Below are positions 57,101-64,000 of a DNA stretch of 64,000 bases, piece by piece (the first letter of the stretch is position 1; every line of letters starts with the position of its first letter). The DNA comes from Antedon mediterranea. Taxonomy: Eukaryota > Echinodermata > Crinoidea > Comatulida > Antedonidae. The position numbers and the translations under genes were made by a program. The stretch covers positions 40,473,795 to 40,537,794 of the forward strand of contig NC_092670.1 in the NCBI RefSeq assembly GCF_964355755.1, in the 5' to 3' direction. The notes beneath the pieces were generated by a model. It saw nothing but the letters and a program-made list of their open reading frames with translations. It did not search any database and had not been told where the DNA came from.

Positions 57101-60100
57101 AACAGTACATAGTAATACACAATTATAGTTTTGTAAATTGAAGGAGGAACTGAACTTTTGAATTATGAAAGTTGAAGCCTTCTTTATGTGTTTTTATTTC
57201 AAATTATTTTTAATAAATTACAATTCAATCAATTTCAATGTTTACTCCCTCAAAATAATTTTAAAAGATTAATTTGAAATTGCTTTTAATTTCTTTCTTA
57301 GCCATCCCAATTTGATAATACTTACTACAATTAAATGATTAACTTTAATACAACATTATATAACAAATATTTATATTTGTTATTATAATTTAAAAATGTG
57401 TATAAGACTATAACTTTATTTTTTTTAAATTAAGGAGCATTTCTGTTTCAAAATGTATCGCATACAGTTATTTTTGCAGGATATTAATATCATTATGCCA
57501 CATAATATACAGTGTTCTGAATTAAACGCTAATTATACTATTCAACCAATAATTACTTATTAGTTTACGGTATGATTCAAGGGAAGAAGAGTGAAGGTAA
57601 AAAGACAGTGAAAAGTTTTGACATTTTCAAAGAATACAAAACTTGGGAAAGTACAATTGTTGTCACATGATCCGGTTGACCTACTTCGGAACTGACAAGG
57701 ACACCAGCGCATCGTGGTTTCCCAGCATGCATTGTTGAATTGGATTAGTTTACATGACTTCCATTAATAAAAAACTTTTTACAACTTTGTAGAGCTTGTT
57801 ATTCTTCTGTAGGCTGTGTGAACAGGGCCTAATACTATACTATTATTTTAAAGGGATCCTTTATGATTATATAGATATAGAAACTGTGTGTGTGAACATA
57901 CCTTATAACATACTAACAACTATATAAAAAAAACATATTTTCAGGCCTTTCTTTTGGGTAATGATAGAGAGAGTTGAAACTATTATTATATAATAATGTG
58001 AACTTGACTTGATCTTATACTATCCATACTCAGTGATAGGTCCCTTATTATGGAGACTTCTTTTTTTTCGGAGGGGGATGGGGGTGGGGAATAAATAAAT
58101 TATCTGATTTATATATATAGTAGTATAGTCATCTATATATTATATAATGCTTCATTTTGTTGGAAATACCAATGAATGTAAAAATAAACTTAAACGTCAT
58201 TTATTTAGAAATTGATTATTGCATCATATACTTAAAGATAGAAACTGTGTTTGTGGTTAAAACCTGGTAAATTCCATAAATAAGAATATTAAATTAAAAA
58301 ATGCAAGTGAAGTGATATAGCCTTGAAAATGAAGGGGGAGGGGAAGATAACTGAGAATTTGTGCTAAACAATTAGCTAGTGAGGGCAATTATGTGCCCTT
58401 CAAATATATTTGGAATACTCGCACCTTGCTATTCTCTCTTAATCACAATGTTTTCATGTTATTTCCTATATTATCCCATTATAATATAATTTGTATAAAT
58501 ATTGTCATGATTAAAGTGAAAGGATGTATTGAGAGGTGACTTATGGTGTGATTAATTGTATACAATGGTTTATATTTAAACATGACTGGAAAACACCATC
58601 AACTATAAATAGCAAATAATGACGTACAATACAAGGTAGATTGCATAATATCACTGTAATCTCTTTCTAGTTTTACTTTACCACTGTTTATATTCTGTTT
58701 GTTTAGTAAAATCATCCTTTCAAAATTTCAGAATTTCTATGTTTTTTCTTAAAACAAATGATAATAAATGATACTTGACTTGACTTTATTTTAAATATAA
58801 AACACTTAAAATAAGAAGGTAAAATAGTAGAACAAAAATCCAAAAGGCATAACATTTAGATTGCTATAAAAAGAAAGTTATGATAAAAAATTACATTAAG
58901 GTAACAATTGTCCCACGTCTGTTCATAATAAACAGGGCAGTGACGGAGCTACAAGGCATGCAGACCCAACTCAAAAATGTCAATGCAAAAGATGGGAAGT
59001 AGCAGTTCATTTTACAATTTTTAGACCCTCTTCAAAATCCTTGATCAGCCACTATAGTCAGTCATAGGTACTAGGTACCGGATTCTGGTGCATTTTGGTA
59101 AAAAAAATAAAACTGAGAGAATTTGCAGGCACCTTGTCTTCATCTAAGAATAAAAAAAGCTTTACATTTTGTCTACCAAATTTGGTTACCAAATTTCATA
59201 TTTATTGGGTTGGAACCAGTGGTTGATTAATCGTCAGTAGGTTGAAAAAAAGAAAGTGTTTTATGCAACCCAATCTGCTCGTGTCTGAAAACAAGATCAA
59301 TCGTCCTCCCAATAACCAATCAAAGGCCATCTTTATCTGCAAACACTCACAGCTTAAATTTCATATCCAACAAAATGTGATTTATGGTGTTATCATTGAT
59401 ATAAAGACCATCTTTTTATCAGTTAAGCTCTTTCTACACCGTCTATCAAACTAGTTTGACAAAAAAATTGTGCAGTGCCCAAATATGGTAGTGATATGCT
59501 TAAATATGGTAGTGATATGCTTAAATATGGTAGTGATATGCTTAAATATGGTAGTGATATGCTTAAATATGGTAGTGATATGTATCATATATGGGCACAT
59601 CACACCTTTTTGTCAAACTGCTGTAGTTTGATAGTGTAGACAGAGCTTTAGATGTAGAGTTATCAGCACAGAAATATAAGAGAGTGTGATCACACTAACA
59701 CTCTGATTTGGATCAGCTTAAATCTGCTCCAGTCATGATTAAATCTAATGCATGTGAACACATCTTATGTTTTTTTTAGGGCTCAAAGAAATTGTATCAA
59801 TGTAGATGGAATAGCTGCACAAAGGTGTTGTGTACGCGTCAAGGAATTGAGAAACACGTCAGGACCGTTCATCTTAAGTGAGTGTCATTTGAATTGTCAT
59901 TTTAAAATTAAAATGAAAATGAAAAGAAATGACATAATCATTGTTTAACGAGGGAGTTATTTAGAACCTATTTTTCAACTCCCCTGTTTTAACTGGTTGC
60001 ATATTAATTAATTAATTAACACTATTAACGTATGGCTTAGTTTACTATGTAATTCCAATGTAAAGTTTAGAATATCTCAATATCTGAAGTAATTTGAAAA

Positions 60101-62803
60101 AAGGTAAGAGGAAATATGAACACCACCATCATTTTCTACTTCTTTGTCATCCGCCTCTTTAGCATCACCTTTGTAAATGAAGTCGCTTGTGGTTGGTCAA
60201 CTCACTTGTGTTGTGGCTACGTTGTTCCGTTATGTCCAAATTCGAACCAAGCTTTATTAAGGACCGCACCCCTCATTGTCTCCTACTACTCATATGATTG
60301 TTATAAACGTCTTTGGTTTTATGTTATTATATTTTATCATTTACAGGAGACCATTGGAAGATGATGACAGTGATGATGGTGAAGAAGATTTCTATTATAC
60401 TGAGATTGACAGCACGATAGATACAGTATCTGAGGGCTTTGCCAACATGACCACATCCTCTCCACCACCAACATCAAGTCATATTGACATGGCACGACCC
60501 CTGATTCACGATGAGCCAAAACAGGTCATGCAGAAACAACGAACAGTCAGTATGGTAGGTGGCGACATTGTTTGCATTTTGCAGAGCATTGAGAGCCTGT
60601 TTATATAAAGAATGAAATATTATTATTTATATTTTATAATATATATAATATAATCATGATATAATGTAACATTTCAATGCACTGTACACAAATTAAGTTT
60701 GTTGACTTGCAGGATGTATAGTGGGCAGTGTGCCACATGTCAACCAGGACCTTTCATTCTCTGACCTCATGTCCTAGTACACATCTACATAATTATTATT
60801 ATTGCTTACAGAATGCTGAGCCTGTGCCAATTGCTGACACCTTTTCTTGGCAGCATAGTTTTCAGCCAGAGTTTAAAGCCACATCCGCACCAGCAGAGGT
60901 AATTATGCTCTTTACGTTATGTAACTTAACTTTGCCTCGTTAACTAAAAACATCTGTAAGCTGAAAGTGCTTGCTTTGTATGTACATGATGAATAGTCAT
61001 TTGGATAACTGATTCTAGATGAATAAAGGAAATTTATTGATGAGTTAAGAACAATAATCCATAGCCATCCATAGCCATCCATAGCCATAATATCAGCAAG
61101 GATTCGAGACTCACTCTCTTCAAGATTCAAGATTCAAGAAATTTTATTTGTCCATAAAAATGGAAATTCACTTTGCTTGGTAGATTAAAACAACAATATT
61201 GCAACAATTTAAAAACGAGCAGTATTATAACAGATTAAAAATACAAGATAAAAAGTTAAAAATACTGTTAAAAATGTAAAACTATTAAAAATTGCATTAA
61301 CGTCTTACATTAGAATTAAAAATATGAATGCTATTTACAACGAAGGATTTTCTAGTTCTACAAAGATTTGCTCTTGGAGGTCGTAGCCTAATGCCTGATC
61401 TATTTAAGTTATAACAGTAATGTAACGGATGAGTGGGGTCTTTCATAATATTGTTTACTTTTTTTTAGAATACTCTTTTCATAGATAAATGAACAAGGCG
61501 TAAGATCAGCTTTAATAATACGTTGTGCAATTTTACGTGGTCTCTCAATATTTTTCTTATCATTTTCAGTAAAGTTACCATAAAAACATCCAATGCTAAA
61601 AGATAAAATACTTTGAATAATACTTTGATAAAATAGAATTAAAATAGTGTTATCAACTCTAATTTGCTTGAGTTTTCTGAGAAAGTAGAGCCTTTGAGAT
61701 GCCTTCTTGGAAATCATGAGAGAGTTTGACTCCCATTTTAATTTGTTGTCAATTATAGTACCTAAGTATTTGTATTGGGTTACTCTTTCAACCTCGGTTC
61801 CTTTAATAGTTATTACATTATGTTCAACTGCAGTTTTACGAAAATCTATTATCATCTCTTTGGTTTTAGTAATATTAAGTATTAAGTTCATATCTTCACA
61901 CTAATTAACAAATCTTCCAACTTCATTAACAAATTCATTTACATTATGCTTACTATCGCAAAGAAAACCACTAATTACAGTATCGTCAGCGTATTTTACA
62001 ATATTGCAATCTTTGCTTAAAATATTAAAACTACTAGAATAAAAAGAGAACAAAATTGGAGAGATAACACATCCTTGAGGAGCTCCAACACTGGTAGATT
62101 CTTTGTTGGATAGGATACCATTGCACTTAACCATCTGCGGTCTATTAATCAAAAAACTATATATAACTTTGGCGAGCTGAGGTGAGACATTAAAACTTAA
62201 TAATCTATCAATTAAAACATGTGGTAAAATAGTATTAAAAGCACTGGAGAAATCGAAAAATATAGACCGTACATAATTTCTTTTTGAATCAAGGTGATGA
62301 TATGCATCATGGAGATAAGAATTAACAGCATCGTCAACCCCTTCATAGGTAGAATCAAGTCTTCTCAATGCCTGCAACGACTACACAGACTTTTGACCTT
62401 CCTTCTAGTTGCTACATTTATGGCATAATGAAACTACTACTTTTGAATGCTCAAATAATGAATATTCATTAACGTTTTAAACTTTAAACCAATGAAAACA
62501 TTCCTCTCATTCAACTGATGAATAATCATTATTTGAATAACAATTTTTGAATATTCATTAATATTATGAATATATTATTTGTTTCCATTGTTTTTTCAGA
62601 TGACAATCCATACTCATAAGTTGAACGTGGTTCAGCAGAGACAGCAACAACATCAGGCTGCCTCTCCTAAGTCCAGTGACTTTCACGCACCCAACAGGAT
62701 TAGAAGTGATGGGCGCAAATGTCGTAAGGTTTACGGAATGGATAACAGACATATGTGGTGTACGCAGTGCAGATGGAAAAAGGCATGCACGCGGTTCAAC
62801 TAA
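48120..62803 (+). CDS. ZNF704: ZNF395/ZNF704/SLC2A4RG-family transcription factor
   Basis: Seven exons: 48120-48613, 49728-49828, 50830-51176, 59780-59877, 60347-60554, 60812-60898, 62600-62803. They total 1,539 nt and 512 residues, in frame. The family (HDBP1/HDBP2, GLUT4 enhancer factor, ZNF704) binds GC-rich promoters. Residues about 14-62 (GTRVAAPWQDGVFYPGVI...) form a Tudor-like fold of the DUF4772 type. The landmark NYIDVPSR is followed by MAAMVLTSLSCSP, a family signature. Exon 4 encodes one C2H2 finger (Cys322, Cys327, His340, His345; C-x4-C-x12-H-x4-H). EEDFYYTEID is another family motif. The last exon ends with a C-clamp (GRKCRKVYGMDNRHMWCTQC; Cys486, Cys499, Cys502, Cys508), the second DNA-binding module. 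Intron 3 is 8.6 kb; no extra exon was recognised there. Start: ATG 48120 is used; an in-frame ATG at 48138 (MAKRSIIG) also fits the family start. Confidence 0.95.
48614..49727. other. ZNF395/704-like intron 1
   Basis: AT-rich, with a 57-bp perfect hairpin at 48693-48749 and a related AATTTAAAGGGAT word near 49545. No additional exon is seen. Confidence 0.5.
48693..48749. repeat. Perfect 27-bp inverted repeat with 3-nt loop
   Basis: The arms at 48693-48719 and 48723-48749 are exact reverse complements (left arm starts ATGTGCATCCCTTTAAATTT), separated only by CAT. It can form a 27-bp stem in DNA or in the pre-mRNA. The lack of any mismatch suggests a young insertion or active maintenance. Confidence 0.95.
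49829..50829. other. ZNF395/704-like intron 2
   Basis: AT-rich. A short CCAAATATGGCC-type doublet lies near 50470-50505. No exon or named element is recognised. Confidence 0.4.
51547..51559 (-). promoter_or_regulatory. Perfect DR1 nuclear-receptor motif in intron 3
   Basis: TGACCTTTGACCT is the exact reverse complement of AGGTCAAAGGTCA, the same 13-mer as at 2053-2065. Its proximity to the exon 3 donor (370 bp) makes an enhancer role thinkable, not shown. Confidence 0.35.
55078..55172. repeat. Tandem repeat, 31 bp x 3
   Basis: TGACTTTATTAACTATACGG plus TAGTCATTTT is repeated three times with no visible change between units. Confidence 0.9.
56510..56650. repeat. Imperfect repeat of CTCTACCAGA / GGAGACATGCC
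   Basis: Words of the form CCTCTACCAGATTAGGAGAC and CCTCTACCAGAGGAGACATG, each followed by a TTAT-rich gap, occur three to four times with differing spacers. Non-coding. Confidence 0.6.
59424..59648. mobile_element. Family A MITE, copy 11, with tandem expansion
   Basis: AAGCTCTTTCTACACCGTCT at the left and GATAGTGTAGACAGAGCTTT at the right are well preserved. Five units of AAATATGGTAGTGATATGCT are in the middle, followed by ATATATGGGCACATCACA. It lies 130 bp upstream of the zinc-finger exon. Confidence 0.92.
60155..60262. mobile_element. Family B foldback right-half fragment
   Basis: GTCGCTTGTGGTTGGTCAAC, then TCACTTGTGTTG and a TCGAACCAAGCTTTATTA end. The left arm is missing. Located 85 bp upstream of exon 5 of the ZNF395/704-like gene. 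Confidence 0.65.
61120..62377 (-). mobile_element. 5'-truncated LINE (non-LTR retrotransposon), antisense
   Basis: The minus strand encodes the C-terminal part of a LINE reverse transcriptase. Visible blocks are FFDFSSAFNTI, the GAPQGCVISPILF motif and the YADD catalytic box, then the thumb-like region NITKTKEMIIDFRK. The frame is interrupted at 61906-61908 by one in-frame stop, with no frameshift. The 3' end (61120-61185, antisense) has AAGATTCAAGATTCAAGAAA tandem tail repeats, as in CR1/L2/Rex-type elements. The 5' part, including endonuclease, is missing. It lies in the last intron of the ZNF395/704-like gene, opposite its direction. Dead as it stands, but little decayed, so recent. Confidence 0.85.
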
Positions 62804-64000
62804 GCATCGTCTATTATGTATTATAATTTGCAGAAAAGTCCAGTTTGTCATTCTTGTATCATGGAGGAATTATTTAGAATAATAATAATAATTATTAAAT
62901 AGTTTCTCCGTACTTTTGTTTTAATGATACTTTCCCCCACCTTCATACTGTAGGTAATTTATTCGTAAATGGTTAAGGTTAATATAAACTGTACAGTTCT
63001 GACTGGTATAATCCCATCTAAGCCAGATAGTTGAAAAAAACTTTTTTTTTTTTGCTAAAGTGCCCTTTTAAAACTAGCTGTGAAAATAATGGTAAATAGG
63101 AATAGCTCATGACGATTTTTTCCCCCTTTGTGGAAAAAAGAACCAGTCTGTAAAAATCCTGGCAACAGGCTTGCCACCACATATTGGACCAAATTGATTT
63201 TAGTTGGTCAACCTTTATTAGGAAAGGTTGTGTCCCAGGGTGGGTTTACCCCTGACTTCTAATCAAGCCGGTATCATTTTCTGACAATTTTTATTTTCTG
63301 TTTTGGGAAACTTTTTTAAGTTATTCAAATTTAAGATAAATAATTCTGCTGAGCTGAAGCCTTTTATAAAAATATTTATTTTTGGTTAAAAATAATGTTA
63401 AAAGGGGGTTTTTATACCTAAAATTGTTAATATTAAAACATGTTGGTGCAATACACATTTGCGTTGAGCTGTCTGTATTGATTGAACGACAAACCACCTT
63501 TTAAAAAAAAACTAACATAAAAAAACACTTTTAAAAGAAAAAGTAATATTTATACAAATAAATAATTGAAGAAACTATTTTTGATAGTTTGGTAAAAGTA
63601 TTTTCTTTCAAAATAAACTGGTTTTTATGTTAATAAGATAACTTAGATTATCTCAAGCAATTTTAAAGTTAATTTAAAAAAAAAAATATCATTTAATATA
63701 TTTCAATTTCAATAAAAATACAATTTCTCAATATAAGAAATAAGAGTAAATAAAATAGAATCAGTTTGTTGCTTCTCTTCCCACAATGCCTAAGGAGCTG
63801 TCACCTATCTTGCGTATTCTCATACGTTTCTGAGCATATGTAGAATATGTTTTGATCTGCGTAGTATAGTGGCGCATCAAAGGGTCGCGATTGTGTTCAA
63901 CAGGCCATCTACCTGGTCTTTAATTGGATGTTTAGTAAATTAATAAAGTCTTTGAGGAGCATGTATTAAAGTTTTATTTAGGATAAAAATGAATTTGAAG
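62804..64000. other. 3' UTR and downstream sequence of the ZNF395/704-like gene
   Basis: AT-rich, with long A and T homopolymer runs. AATAAA at 63711-63716 is one possible poly(A) signal, but others occur and the transcript end is not fixed. No further gene is recognised before the window ends. Confidence 0.45.

Larger units (their letters stand above)
51177..59779. other. ZNF395/704-like intron 3, 8.6 kb
   Basis: The longest intron of the window and strongly AT-rich. It contains a perfect DR1 motif (51547-51559), a 30-bp x 3 tandem repeat (55078-55170), an imperfect 'CTCTACCAGA...GGAGACATGCC' repeat (about 56510-56640) and an expanded family A MITE (59424-59648). No further exon was recognised; long introns of such regulators often hold enhancers, but none can be identified here. 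Confidence 0.5.

Overview
This is nuclear DNA of an invertebrate animal. It is AT-rich, its genes are split by GT-AG introns, and foldback and MITE-like elements and minisatellites are dense throughout. Four genes were recognised by homology: cystin-1, GGT7, UBTF, and the ZNF395/ZNF704/SLC2A4RG family. The mix of orthologues and repeat types suggests a non-vertebrate deuterostome, most likely an echinoderm. I cannot fix the species from sequence alone. No operons, phage or CRISPR are present. All exon models were read by eye from splice sites and reading-frame continuity; reading phase is conserved across every junction listed.

Layout. (1) 1-1753 (+): the last three coding exons of an unrecognised gene. 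(2) About 3170-8360 (+): an unrecognised, very acidic, Ser-rich protein of about 1,130 residues. It carries ten near-identical 28-residue (84-bp) repeats and, after splicing, ends in a CaaX-type tail (CAIL). (3) About 8600-14010 (+): a four-exon cystin-1 homologue, a ciliary N-myristoylated protein, with RFX X-box-like motifs upstream and in an intron. (4) 15908-24876 (-): a complete 15-exon GGT7-type gamma-glutamyltransferase. It keeps the catalytic Thr but has lost several substrate-pocket residues. (5) 25485-39299 (+): a complete 19-exon UBTF (RNA polymerase I factor UBF) with a dimerisation region, six HMG boxes and a Ser/Gly/Glu tail. GGT7 and UBTF are head to head, with 608 bp between their start codons. 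(6) About 43490-45600 (+): a single-coding-exon, two-Ig-domain secreted or GPI-anchored surface protein. (7) 48120-62803 (+): a seven-exon ZNF395/ZNF704-type factor with an N-terminal Tudor-like domain, one C2H2 finger and a C-terminal C-clamp. Its last intron holds an antisense, 5'-truncated LINE.

Repeats dominate the rest. Family A is a MITE with termini like AAGCTCTGTCTAC. It occurs at least 11 times, and an internal 20-bp word has expanded into tandem arrays in several copies. Family B is a foldback element with ends like AAGCTTGGTTCCCACTAG. It occurs at least 11 times, and each full copy carries two opposed CCAAT boxes. Minisatellites of 20-37 bp sit in many introns, one of them filling almost all of the space up to a UBTF splice acceptor. 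The genes share no obvious pathway. The most notable items are the CaaX-tailed repeat protein, the altered GGT7 active site, the RFX motifs in and near cystin and in UBTF, and the nested and self-expanding MITE structures.
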